DNA of 43,637 nt, taken from Candidatus Jordarchaeum sp. LHC_1308 (lineage in GTDB: Archaea > Asgardarchaeota > Jordiarchaeia > Jordiarchaeales > Freyrarchaeaceae). Within the stretch, counting starts at the first letter, position 1; the number at the start of each line of letters is the position of its first letter. This document shows positions 33,497 to 42,380 of this stretch, piece by piece. The stretch is from the NCBI GenBank assembly GCA_019057675.1, contig JAHLWX010000005.1:1-43637 (forward strand), written 5' to 3'. The position numbers and the translations under genes were made by a program. Below the pieces are notes generated by a model. It saw only the letters and a list, made by a program, of their open reading frames with translations. It did no database searches and had not been told where the DNA came from.

Positions 33497-33513
33497 CCAT
33501 AAAAAACTTATGG
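33497..33513. promoter_or_regulatory. Inverted repeat upstream of wtpABC
   Basis: CCATAA (33497-33502) and TTATGG (33508-33513) form a perfect inverted repeat around AAAAC, about 45-60 bases before the chosen wtpA start. The AT-rich core could double as the TATA box, so a metal- or oxyanion-responsive repressor could bind here. Regulatory role is inference. Confidence 0.4.
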
Positions 33514-33734
33514 TCTCACGAGGCCTTAGCCCCCACGTGATTAATTCTCTCAACAACTCTTCCTTCGATAAGCAGCCTGAAACGATTATTCAGCATTATC
33601 TCAAGACGCTCAGTAGCCCCAAGAACAGGTGAATGGAATTTGAGGAGGTTTTAGAGCAACAGGGTGAAGGCTATTGAAACGACAACTAAAACAAGAGAAA
33701 GCCCATTGTTTGGAAAACACTTTAGGAGGCTCAC

Positions 33735-35621
33735 TTAGAGTTCATGTACCCTCTCTTCTTCGATTTTATTCAGCAACATATGTAGTTCCTCGCTCTCTTT
33801 CCCTCTTAGTCGGCATAGGAAGGTAAGCTCATGGGCTCTGAGTATATCAGACCTAGTTATGATGCCCAACAGCTTAGTCGGGTTGTTTCTGTCAACTACG
33901 GGGATTCTGCCGACGCCGTGCTCGACCATCTTGTCAAGCACTTGCCTGACCGACTCGTCGGGGTAGGCAACCGCCAGATTCCTGCTCATGGCGTCCTTTA
34001 CCCTGTAATCTTCTTTGCCTTCTTCCATCGCCTTGATCACGTCCTTGAATGTTACTACTCCGACCAGTTTACCGTCGCTAGCGACCACGGGGTAACCAGT
34101 ATGCCCTGTCCGTTCTATTATTTCCAGGGCTTGAAACAGGTAAATGTCCGGGTTTAGCGTGACTACACTGGTGCTCATTATTTCCCCAGCCCTAATGTAG
34201 TCGAGGAGGTCTTTTCTCAGCTCGAGGGAAACATCTATTCCCCTCCTGAATAGGCCCATTGTGTATATGCTTTCTTTCATCATGAGGCGACTTATGAAGT
34301 AGCTTGTCACGCATCCAGCCGTCAGTGGAAGGATCATCGTGTAGTCCTTCATCATCTCAGCAGACATCATTATCCCTGTTAGGGGTGCTCGGCAGGCTGC
34401 AGCCAGCATTGCAGCCATTCCGACTACAGCGTAGAGCGTGGACTCTGAAAATATTGAGGGAGCCAATGTGTTCATTATTAGCCCGAATGCTTCGCCGAAC
34501 ATTGCGCCGATGAACATTGACGGTATGAAGACGCCGCCGCTCCCGCCACTTCCCAGCGTCACTCCACAGGTTAGTATCTTGAGTATTCCTATGATGAGGA
34601 GCATCTCAACGGCTATTCTGCCCGAGAGAGCGCTCTTAATGACCCATATGCCTTCTCCTCCAACGTGTGGTAGAAAGTAGATTATGAGTCCTACGAGTGC
34701 TCCGCCCAGTAATGGCTTCACGTATCCTGAGAGATTTATGTGATTAAGTATGTCCTCTATGGTGAAGAAGCCCTTAACCCATAGGACGCTTAACAGGCCT
34801 ATTATGCCGCCTAAGATGAAGCAGAAGAAGACTTCGTGGTAGTGGTATGTGAATGGTGGAGGCTTAAAGAGCGGGTTGTCACCTATTGCTGCGACCGACA
34901 CAGCTGTAGCTACTACCGAAGATAGGAGGATGGGTATGACCGCCGGGAACTCAAATCCCTGATAAACTACTTCGAGCCCGAAGAGGGCGCCGCCTATAGG
35001 AGCGTTGAACATCGCGCTGAGGCCGGCTGCTGCTCCGCAGACGACGAGCAGCTTCTTATGCTCAACGTCGAGCCTGAAAAGCCTTGCAATAGTCGAAGCG
35101 AGGCCAGCTGATATTTGGATTATTGGCCCCTCGGTTCCAGCGCTCCCTCCAGAACTTATAGTGAGGGCTGTCGCAAGGGTTGTCGTTAATGGAACCCTGC
35201 TTCTTATGTCCCCTGATCCTATGGAGACCGCCTTCATTGTTTCAGCTACACCGTCATGTCCCCTCGACTCAAGTGCAAATTTGTATGTTATGAGCCCCGC
35301 CATGAAGCCGCCCATCGCCGGCAGCACCACCACCCAGTATCGGCCAAAGGTCTGAGGTAAAAGCATGAAGATTTCGGTTAAGTAATCAATGGCATAACGC
35401 AGTGCTATGGCTCCGATGCCGCCTAGCACGCCGACTATAACTGACAGCAAGAAAATTTTTAGGCGGAGGCGAAAAACCTCGGAGCGAGCTACTTTCCTTA
35501 GGGAGCAGATGCTGGAGTAAAGTGCGTGAGCCTCACCTTTAATTCTATTGGCAATTATGGCGCGTAGTGAACCCCCAGATGCATCAGCGTCCCCGCCACT
35601 CTGCTCCGCACCACTTTCCAA
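33735..35621 (-). CDS. ClC-type chloride channel/transporter with two CBS domains
   Basis: A 628-residue protein: a long basic N-terminus, about ten ClC helices, then paired CBS domains (about 490-610) that usually bind adenine nucleotides. ClC motifs are GGSAGTEGPIIQ with the gating glutamate, GALFGLEV and GSGGSGGVFIPSMFIGAMFG. The usual GSGIP loop reads GHDGVAE, as in several archaeal and bacterial ClCs, so ion selectivity may differ from chloride. TTG start at 35621 after AAGGAG, with TATA-like AAATTTTTAAAG upstream. Confidence 0.9.
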   Translation of the reverse strand: MESGAEQSGGDADASGGSLRAIIANRIKGEAHALYSSICSLRKVARSEVFRLRLKIFLLSVIVGVLGGIGAIALRYAIDYLTEIFMLLPQTFGRYWVVVLPAMGGFMAGLITYKFALESRGHDGVAETMKAVSIGSGDIRSRVPLTTTLATALTISSGGSAGTEGPIIQISAGLASTIARLFRLDVEHKKLLVVCGAAAGLSAMFNAPIGGALFGLEVVYQGFEFPAVIPILLSSVVATAVSVAAIGDNPLFKPPPFTYHYHEVFFCFILGGIIGLLSVLWVKGFFTIEDILNHINLSGYVKPLLGGALVGLIIYFLPHVGGEGIWVIKSALSGRIAVEMLLIIGILKILTCGVTLGSGGSGGVFIPSMFIGAMFGEAFGLIMNTLAPSIFSESTLYAVVGMAAMLAAACRAPLTGIMMSAEMMKDYTMILPLTAGCVTSYFISRLMMKESIYTMGLFRRGIDVSLELRKDLLDYIRAGEIMSTSVVTLNPDIYLFQALEIIERTGHTGYPVVASDGKLVGVVTFKDVIKAMEEGKEDYRVKDAMSRNLAVAYPDESVRQVLDKMVEHGVGRIPVVDRNNPTKLLGIITRSDILRAHELTFLCRLRGKESEELHMLLNKIEEERVHEL

Positions 35622-35851
35622 GGAAAATCGCTCCTTAACCTCTTTATTAAAAGGAGGAAATCCAGCTCTTTAAAAATTTCTCGTGACTTTAAGAGTTAGA
35701 TTAGCTGGCTCTTTTTTCGTTTCTCATTGACACGCATCTTTCTCGTGGCTCCATGAGAAGGTGTTGGGGTTTTCTTCATACTGCCCATTCGTTGCGGACT
35801 GATGATGTGACCTTTGGATTTTGAGAACGAATTTGGACGAACGAAGAATTA

Positions 35852-35863
35852 AAGTTATAACTT
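35852..35863. promoter_or_regulatory. 12-base palindrome upstream of aminotransferase gene
   Basis: AAGTTATAACTT is a perfect palindrome 41-52 bases before the TTG at 35905 and overlaps a TATA-like element. It may be an operator, but a 12-base AT palindrome can arise by chance. Confidence 0.3.
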
Positions 35864-35904
35864 AAATAGAGAAGGATATACGATTAATTGTGGAGGTTTG
35901 AGTC

Positions 35905-37053
35905 TTGCTGACGTTCACTCCTGGACCCACCGAGGTTCCCTTAAGGGTTCTTGGAGCCATGTTGAGGGAGCCACAGAACCCCGACCTAGATGAGAGCTTC
36001 GCCGAGTTCTATGAAGGGCTCTGTGAAAAACTGAGGAGGATAATGCGCACTAGGGGGGACATTATTGTCCACTCGGGGGAGGCGATCATGGGACTTGAGG
36101 CCGCCGTTCTGAGCCTTGTTGAGCCGGGTGAGAAAGTTTTAACGATGACTTCGGGAGTCTACGGGGATGGCTTCATCGACTTTGTGAAAGCGTATGGCGG
36201 CGTGCCCGTCGAGGTGAGAGTTGATTACGACGACGTAGTTTCTCCGGAGGAGGTTGACAGGGCTCTGGGGCGGGAGGGGGACATTAGAGTTGCGACGCTT
36301 GTGCACTGTGAAACTCCGAGCGGGACTCTTAACCCGCTTAGGGAGATAGGGAAGGTTTGCAGGGAGAATGATGTGGTATTGGTAGTTGATGCTGTCAGTA
36401 GCGTTGGAGGTGTACCCGTTGAAGTTGACGGGTGGGGGGTTGACGTCTGCATAGTTGGCTCCCAGAAGTGTCTAAGCGCGCCGCCCGGGCTTGGAATAAT
36501 GTCCATAAGTAAGAGAGCTTGGGAGAAAATTGAGGAGCGGAGGGGGAATGGGTTCTACCTGAACCTTTTAACTTGGCGGGACTGGTGGTTTGAGAAGGGA
36601 GTTTTCCCCTACACGCACTCTGTTTCCTTGCTTTACGCCCTCGATGAAGCGTGCAGTATGCTCTTGGAGGAGGGGTTGGAAAACGTTTTCAGGAGGCATA
36701 GGTTAGTGGCGAAGGCTGCACGTGAATGGGTTAAGGCGATGGGGTTAAAGCTTTTCCCCAGAAAAGAAGAATACTGCTCCGATACGGTTACAGCCGTCGA
36801 GGCGCCGAAGGGGTTGAACGAGGAGGAGCTGAGGAGGCGTTTGAAGGAAAAGTACGGCGTCATGATAGCTGGAAGCTGGGGTAAGCTGGCAGGCAGAGTC
36901 TTCAGGCTTGGGCACATGGGCTACAACGCGCAACCTGGAAAATTACTGCAAGTACTTCTAGCTCTCTCCCTGTGCTTGTTAGATATGGAATTCCCTTCGA
37001 AAACTTGGGAAGCTATGAGCGCCGCCGAGGACGTTCTTTACAGAAGTGAATAG
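35905..37053 (+). CDS. Class V aminotransferase (alanine/serine-glyoxylate type)
   Basis: A 382-residue PLP enzyme of fold type I, resembling alanine-glyoxylate and serine-pyruvate aminotransferases. It opens with FTPGPTEVPLRVLGAM, has HCETPSGTLNPL, the VVDAVSSVGGVPV aspartate that contacts the PLP ring, and the PLP-lysine motif SQKCLSAPPGLG. The C-terminal domain ends FRLGHMGYNAQ. TTG start with GGAGG eight bases upstream and an in-frame TGA just before it. Exact amino donor cannot be told from sequence. Monocistronic. Confidence 0.88.
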   Translation: MLTFTPGPTEVPLRVLGAMLREPQNPDLDESFAEFYEGLCEKLRRIMRTRGDIIVHSGEAIMGLEAAVLSLVEPGEKVLTMTSGVYGDGFIDFVKAYGGVPVEVRVDYDDVVSPEEVDRALGREGDIRVATLVHCETPSGTLNPLREIGKVCRENDVVLVVDAVSSVGGVPVEVDGWGVDVCIVGSQKCLSAPPGLGIMSISKRAWEKIEERRGNGFYLNLLTWRDWWFEKGVFPYTHSVSLLYALDEACSMLLEEGLENVFRRHRLVAKAAREWVKAMGLKLFPRKEEYCSDTVTAVEAPKGLNEEELRRRLKEKYGVMIAGSWGKLAGRVFRLGHMGYNAQPGKLLQVLLALSLCLLDMEFPSKTWEAMSAAEDVLYRSE

Positions 37054-37070
37054 TGCTATTGTGCTATTCT

Positions 37071-37964
37071 TTATTCGGGCGGTTGAAGCCTCACGTATGT
37101 TACCTTTCGGCTTGGCGATAACTCTGCAAGTTTGCGGAGAAGCATTAGCACGTCCTTTGTTTCGAGCGTTACACCTGCAGCCTTGGCGTGTCCTCCCCCG
37201 CCGAGGGGCTCAGTTATTTTTCTCGCATCAGTACTGCTGCCTTCACCGACCCTTATTGAGATCTTGAGCTTCCTCGGGCTGTCAGGATCACCGTATGCTA
37301 CAGCCACCGTGTCGCAGCCACCAGCCAACAGTTTGTGAGCTATGTCTTTCGCCGCATAGTGGGGGACGGCGCCCTCCTCGTCTACGAACACGAATTCTCC
37401 CTTAAGGTCGCCTAGGAGCTCTACCACCTTGCTGAGCCGCTCATCCAGCTTCTCTATATCCTTCAACTTCGCGTACTGCTCTTTGAACCACCCGTCATCG
37501 ATGAAGTCCGCTCCCTTTTCAGCCAAGATCCTAGCAAGCCTCACTCTGCCCTCATCGTCGTTGTGGAGGAGTTTTATCACCCTGTCAAGCTTCAATGTTT
37601 CCTCGGTATGTTTGCCCGTGTCTGCGGCAACAGCCATTTCAACCAGTTTGTCGGCGACGCCACCCTTAATATCGAAGTACTCGGCGACCAGCTTAGCGGC
37701 AGCTGGAGCGGACGGTGAAACCATGTCTCTCTCCGTGAGGCGCTTCTCCTCACTCAGTCGGCGGTAATTGCTTTCATGATGGTCTATGTTAACCTTACAG
37801 TTCGGGGTTTTTGGCAAGTCAACCACGAGATCCAGCGGCTCATCGATAGAGTAGGCTTCCCGGGGATTATTTATGAAGATAATCTCCGCATCAGGGTACT
37901 TTATGAGGATTAGAGCTGCTGATATTATTCCGTCGCAGTCAGATCCGTGAACTGCAACCCTCAA
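37071..37964 (-). CDS. DHH-family phosphoesterase
   Basis: A 297-residue DHH/DHHA1 phosphoesterase: the N-terminal GSDCDGIISAALI metal motif, a VNIDHHESN motif with the DHH triad, and the C-terminal DHHA1 GGGGHAKAAG substrate motif. Relatives cleave short oligonucleotides, phosphoadenosine phosphate or cyclic dinucleotides, or act as exonucleases. Length fits the NrnA-like or archaeal oligoribonuclease group; the precise substrate is open. TTG start. Convergent with the aminotransferase gene, 17 bases apart. Confidence 0.88.
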   Translation of the reverse strand: MRVAVHGSDCDGIISAALILIKYPDAEIIFINNPREAYSIDEPLDLVVDLPKTPNCKVNIDHHESNYRRLSEEKRLTERDMVSPSAPAAAKLVAEYFDIKGGVADKLVEMAVAADTGKHTEETLKLDRVIKLLHNDDEGRVRLARILAEKGADFIDDGWFKEQYAKLKDIEKLDERLSKVVELLGDLKGEFVFVDEEGAVPHYAAKDIAHKLLAGGCDTVAVAYGDPDSPRKLKISIRVGEGSSTDARKITEPLGGGGHAKAAGVTLETKDVLMLLRKLAELSPSRKVTYVRLQPPE

Positions 37965-38084
37965 TACATCACCCTCTTCCTCAAAAGGTCAATAGGATTT
38001 TAGAAGACGTGCGAGTAAACGAGGATTTAAAAAATGCTTGAAGTTTACGGGCCACATGGTTCTTCTGATGGATTCGTGCGATGT

Positions 38085-38987
38085 TTATTGTAACGCAAGA
38101 AGGATAATTCTTTGAAGTATCATGTATTTCTCGGATGGCTGGGTGAAGAATGGGTAAAAGGGTTTCAGCCCGAAGTATACTCCGCACGCCAAGATTGCTA
38201 CGACAGATCCCAGAAAGAACAGGAGTGAGAATGCGTAAAAGGGATTTGAACGAACTTTTTCTTGGTGCCTTTCAGTGAATCTTATTCTTCCCGTCAACAA
38301 GGAGTATAACATCACTATAAATGATGAGACTGAGAATAGAAGGATTTCGAAGGCTGCTTGTCCCTCCACGGAACTGGCCCCGATTCCTGCTCCGAAGAGA
38401 AGGCCGAGAACACCGTACAAAACGTATTCGGCTTGCTTGAAGTGCCACATGTAGCCGTGGTAGTTCTGGAGAACGGTAACTGATACGATGAAGCCAACCA
38501 CTCCAAGATAGATGAGCTTGTGTCCTAGCACCTCGTCGAAGAAGTAAACTAGAAGGTAGGTATTTGCTTGTGGTGTGACTGGAAGAAGGATGGAAGGCGG
38601 GGATAGGGATATGTAGACGTGGAGCTCGTTCCCAGTATACCTCATTGCCAGCCCGCTCAGGAAGAGGAAGAGGAACATTATGAAGATGATCTCTCCGATG
38701 AGCTTGAATCTTGCCGCGGTCTTCGTTTCCGGCGGCTGGCTGACCACGTCACGGAAAACAAGAAATAGCAGTATTGAGCCTGCACTCCCAGTAAGGAAGA
38801 AGCTCGTAATTCGGCCCCATGAAAGGAACGCATTGTAGCATATGTAGTCCTCAGAGAAGGGGACGGGGACTATCATGTAGATGCTGGCTAAGACTTCGCC
38901 CATTGCTGTGAATGTAAACCAGCTGGCAACGAGGACTACTAAGTATATTAGAAGGCGGTTTCTCCTCACGAAGTTAATGTTTGACAT
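38085..38987 (-). CDS. Multi-span membrane protein, unknown
   Basis: A 300-residue protein with about seven hydrophobic segments, not recognised. Polar residues within spans (MGEVLASIYMIVP near the start, GAGIGASSVEG later) may line a pocket. Divergent from the winged-helix gene at 39195. No metal, haem or nucleotide motif is evident. Confidence 0.6.
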   Translation of the reverse strand: MSNINFVRRNRLLIYLVVLVASWFTFTAMGEVLASIYMIVPVPFSEDYICYNAFLSWGRITSFFLTGSAGSILLFLVFRDVVSQPPETKTAARFKLIGEIIFIMFLFLFLSGLAMRYTGNELHVYISLSPPSILLPVTPQANTYLLVYFFDEVLGHKLIYLGVVGFIVSVTVLQNYHGYMWHFKQAEYVLYGVLGLLFGAGIGASSVEGQAAFEILLFSVSSFIVMLYSLLTGRIRFTERHQEKVRSNPFYAFSLLFFLGSVVAILACGVYFGLKPFYPFFTQPSEKYMILQRIILLALQ

Positions 38988-39072
38988 GGAAAAGCCCTTT
39001 TTTATGCTGTTTTAGAATAATAGATAAACGAGGTTGTTTAAAAAAATTGTTGAGCCAACTTAAGCCACACTA

Positions 39073-39099
39073 GCGTTTTCGCATTTAATGTTAAAACGC
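39073..39099. promoter_or_regulatory. Inverted repeat in divergent intergenic region
   Basis: GCGTTTT (39073-39079) and AAAACGC (39093-39099) form a perfect 7-base inverted repeat with a 13-base spacer, midway between two divergent genes. It could be an operator shared by the membrane-protein and winged-helix genes. Confidence 0.35.
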
Positions 39100-39194
39100 G
39101 CTAAGCCCGTAAACTATATTAGACTTGCAGCGAGAGATGAAGCATGAAGTGTTTCTCATCGCTGGGTTTTCGGAGTTGATTAAGGAGGGATTTA

Positions 39195-40229
39195 TTGAGG
39201 GATCCGAAGGAGCTACTTGTCTATCTTCTTCTTCGCTCGATGAAGGAGACCACTCTGGATGAACTTGCAGAAGCCGCAGGAATCCCGCGTAGGAACGCCG
39301 TCAGGATTCTCAGGTCGTTTGTCCGGAGGGGGGTTGCTAGGGAGGTTGGGGAAAAAGTGCTTTTTACTCCTCGCTGCTCTGAAGGACTGCGTGTCCCCTT
39401 CGGCGGAGAGGTCGTGGAGTTAAGCGTATCCGTGGACAGGGACTTGATGAAAGTTGGGGAGGTCAGAGTTTACAGGGGGGAGGATGTGGTCGCATGTATG
39501 CCCTGCATAGCAAGCGGGGAGGACTTCGTCGTCGACCTGAGTAGCTTCCTCGAGTTTTATGGTGAGGCTGCGAGGGAGAGGGGATCGTCCTTCTCAGTTA
39601 AGAAAGCATATAATGTTTTTAGAAGGCTGATGGAGGGGAAAGGGGAGGTTAAGAGCGCGGGTCAGTGGGAGATAGATGCCGCCCTTAGTGCTATACTTCT
39701 ATGCGGAGCCATAGCGGAAGAGCTTGGGCTAGACTACATAATTACCACAATAGACTCGACAAGCATACCCCGCAGAGTTGAGAGGGAGGAGTTCGAATGC
39801 ATGGGAGAGGAAAGAGGCGTCGAAATAGTTGCTGGATACTCTTTCCCACTAGGAAAAGGAGACGGGTTACTACTTATTGACAGAGCTGGCAGAACATATT
39901 TTTCGAAAAGAGGAGGAAAAAACTTAGTGGAGTTAGAGGTCATTGAGGAAGAAGACATCGTTGAAGTAGATTTCTCAGAATTGGTGAACAATTATGTTAG
40001 GCTTGCCGAGGAAAAGAGGCACTTCTCCGCTGAGAGGGTGGTGGACTGCTTCTTCATGATGCTGGAAAAGGGGGGTAAGATCGAGGACTACTTGAAGTTG
40101 TTAGATTACGATGATGAAAGAGAGCTTTTGGAGGTAATGTATAGGATAAGCATGGTTATCATGAGGCTTAAGGGTAAGGACGTCACGGCGAAAGTAACCT
40201 ACCCGTCTTTTTCCGGGGAGCTAGCTTGA
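39195..40229 (+). CDS. Winged-helix protein with unknown C-terminal domain
   Basis: A 344-residue protein. Residues about 5-60 form a winged helix-turn-helix (TTLDELAEAAGIPRRNAVRIL then a FVRRGVAREVGEKVLFT wing). The rest has mixed strand-helix patterns with CMPCIASGEDF and DYIITTIDST segments and no known domain. TTG start is well supported by AAGGAGGGA four bases upstream. Its 3' end overlaps the convergent roadblock-like coiled-coil gene by nine bases. A role as local transcription regulator is likely but untested. Confidence 0.68.
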   Translation: MRDPKELLVYLLLRSMKETTLDELAEAAGIPRRNAVRILRSFVRRGVAREVGEKVLFTPRCSEGLRVPFGGEVVELSVSVDRDLMKVGEVRVYRGEDVVACMPCIASGEDFVVDLSSFLEFYGEAARERGSSFSVKKAYNVFRRLMEGKGEVKSAGQWEIDAALSAILLCGAIAEELGLDYIITTIDSTSIPRRVEREEFECMGEERGVEIVAGYSFPLGKGDGLLLIDRAGRTYFSKRGGKNLVELEVIEEEDIVEVDFSELVNNYVRLAEEKRHFSAERVVDCFFMMLEKGGKIEDYLKLLDYDDERELLEVMYRISMVIMRLKGKDVTAKVTYPSFSGELA

Positions 40230-41258
40230 AAGAACCCTCTCAACGGATATGAGACGCATTTTCCACCTTTCAATTGAAGCCAGAAACTCGTTCTTGAGGA
40301 CTTCGTAATCTTCAGGAGAGGCCTCTTTGAACAGCCTGTAGTAAGATCTCATCTCGTAGAGTGCAGGGTGAACGTAGCCTATGTTTTCAACCAACCGCTT
40401 GACGGATTCATTGAGTTTCTCCGCGGCTTCGCTGGTGCATGAAGACTGTTCAATGCTAGCCTTTAACTTATTTATTATTTCTTCTACGAAGGAAGGCTTT
40501 ATGGAGGCTCTAGACGAAACAACGGTTTCTCTAACGTTTTCAAGCATATCCAAAAGTTTTTCCGAGTAGTTCTTCATGGAATCTAGTGCGCTTGTAAGGG
40601 AAGAGGTTAGCTCGCTGAGCTTAGATATGTCCCGCGAGTAGCTTCCCAGCTGGTCTAGGATTCGCTTGAAGGAGCTTAAGGTCCCTTCAAGGCGCTGCGT
40701 AGCGGTAGCAAGCGTGTTGAGGTCGCTCAGCAAAGAGCTTCCCTTCAAGCCGGCCTCTATCTTTGAAACAGCGTCCCTGAAAAGTTTCAGCGCCGTTTCA
40801 GCAGTCTCATACGGGTCTCCAGCTCTGCCCGTCAGCAGCATGGTCGGATGCTCTATGGCAGCGGCTTCAACTTGCTCCACGGGCTTACCCTCGATCAAAA
40901 ATTCGACTTTCTGAAGAGTTAACTCTTCTTCTCTTCCCAGCACGGGGGGAGTGGCAGTTCCATCCAAGACGAAAACCGCGTAGACTTCGCTTCCCATCTG
41001 ACGGAAAAAGTAGCTGACGCCGCCCAGGGACATCAACATGTTTACATGGCCATCCTTGAGCTTCAGCTCCGACTTGATCCTGTCAAGAGATATCTTCAAC
41101 CAGTTCGCGACCATGACTGCCTTGTTTATTTCTTCCTTGTCGTCAAAGCTTGTATCGACTAGGAAGCCGCTTTCTCCAACCAGCACGAACCCCTTGAATG
41201 GCTCCTTAATCAGTTTGCTGAGTTCCTCATGGACTTCGAAGATGGGAAAAAACGACAA
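40221..41258 (-). CDS. Roadblock-like N-domain with coiled-coil tail
   Basis: A 345-residue protein. The first 130 residues (FKGFVLVGESGFLVDTSF, then INKAVMVANWLKISLDRIKSEL, LMSLGGVSYFFRQM and VYAVFVLDGTATPP) have the strand-helix-strand order of a roadblock/LC7 domain. From about 160 to 345 it is a long helical coiled coil rich in Ser, Leu and Glu. It may tether a roadblock platform to another partner. ATG start. The roadblock call is pattern-based. Confidence 0.6.
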   Translation of the reverse strand: MSFFPIFEVHEELSKLIKEPFKGFVLVGESGFLVDTSFDDKEEINKAVMVANWLKISLDRIKSELKLKDGHVNMLMSLGGVSYFFRQMGSEVYAVFVLDGTATPPVLGREEELTLQKVEFLIEGKPVEQVEAAAIEHPTMLLTGRAGDPYETAETALKLFRDAVSKIEAGLKGSSLLSDLNTLATATQRLEGTLSSFKRILDQLGSYSRDISKLSELTSSLTSALDSMKNYSEKLLDMLENVRETVVSSRASIKPSFVEEIINKLKASIEQSSCTSEAAEKLNESVKRLVENIGYVHPALYEMRSYYRLFKEASPEDYEVLKNEFLASIERWKMRLISVERVLSS

Positions 41259-41381
41259 CTCAGACCACCATTATAATTTTTTGCAATACAACTATAAAAA
41301 TTATGTCTTATCCCTAAAAACTCATCGCAAAATTCCCGAAGTAAATAAGTATATATGAATATATTTCTAACTTATTTCTTT

Positions 41382-42362
41382 TTACTTCAAGATCCCTGTA
41401 ATCTGGAGGAATACCACTAGGAGTATGAAGACGCCGGCGACCACCTTGAGGGCCAGCAGGAAAATCGTGAGGAGCGCGGCTTCGCCCATGAGAACCACGC
41501 TGCACACAAGGGATGACGCGTAGATGCCAGCTATGATCAGCGTGAAAAGCATTTCAGCCTTGGGCATTGTTCTCTGTGAGAATGCAAGGGTTGCAAGTGC
41601 TAAGGCTAGCAGGAGAAGGGCTGCACCTTCCACCTGTGGATCGCCGCCGAACAAAGAGTACGGGAGAATAAGGTATCCTGCGTTTAGCTCCCGCCATGTA
41701 ATTGATAAAGGTGACGTGAACTCTGAGAAGGCTGCCAGAAATGACGCTATGGCTCCCGTTACGTAGAAGACTTTCCTGTCAATGTTCCACCCCTCCAAGA
41801 AGATCGAAAGAGAGGAAAGGAATCCCAGAAGGAGAAGGAAGAGTGAGGAGACTAGGAGGAGGTTTCCGCTAATGGACGCAAACTGAAATTCAGCTCTCAA
41901 CCCGAGCGACACTCCATAGCCTGAGGGAGGATAAAGCTGGAACATTACGGCTATAATTGCCATGTACGGGCCTGATGGGAGGGCTGACGACATAAGTAAA
42001 ACTTTGATGAGGGTGACGTTTGATGATAGCTCAATCCTCGCTAGTGAAAGGAAAAAGAGGTAGGCTGCTCCGGTCAAGAAGGCGGCTACGAGAACCTTTT
42101 TCGTCAATGCTGATGCCTCAATGTAGCTTGTCACCACGTATAGGATCAGTATACATCCCATTGCTCCTAAGAGAGACATGCTTACAACCGTCATTGGGGA
42201 AGTTAGAGAAGGAATTAGTATAAGAGCGGGCCAACCCATCGTTATGATGTAGTATGTCAGTGTTGAGGAGCCTGAAATAAGTGCAAGTGAGGCTTCGAAA
42301 GCCAGCATAACGCCAACCAAGCTGACGGACAAACGCCAATGCCTACTAATAAACGACATCAT
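41382..42362 (-). CDS. Multi-span membrane protein, unknown
   Basis: A 326-residue protein with about nine to ten hydrophobic segments and no recognisable family motif. It starts 18 bases after the stop of the GH57 gene on the same strand, so the two are probably one operon; it could be a sugar-handling partner, but nothing in the sequence proves this. Confidence 0.6.
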   Translation of the reverse strand: MMSFISRHWRLSVSLVGVMLAFEASLALISGSSTLTYYIITMGWPALILIPSLTSPMTVVSMSLLGAMGCILILYVVTSYIEASALTKKVLVAAFLTGAAYLFFLSLARIELSSNVTLIKVLLMSSALPSGPYMAIIAVMFQLYPPSGYGVSLGLRAEFQFASISGNLLLVSSLFLLLLGFLSSLSIFLEGWNIDRKVFYVTGAIASFLAAFSEFTSPLSITWRELNAGYLILPYSLFGGDPQVEGAALLLLALALATLAFSQRTMPKAEMLFTLIIAGIYASSLVCSVVLMGEAALLTIFLLALKVVAGVFILLVVFLQITGILK

Positions 42363-42380
42363 CCCAATCCCTCCATTAGG

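Noticed and set aside
35792-35830. CTGATGATG as a possible C/D box RNA start
   Set aside because: No matching D box follows at a suitable distance.
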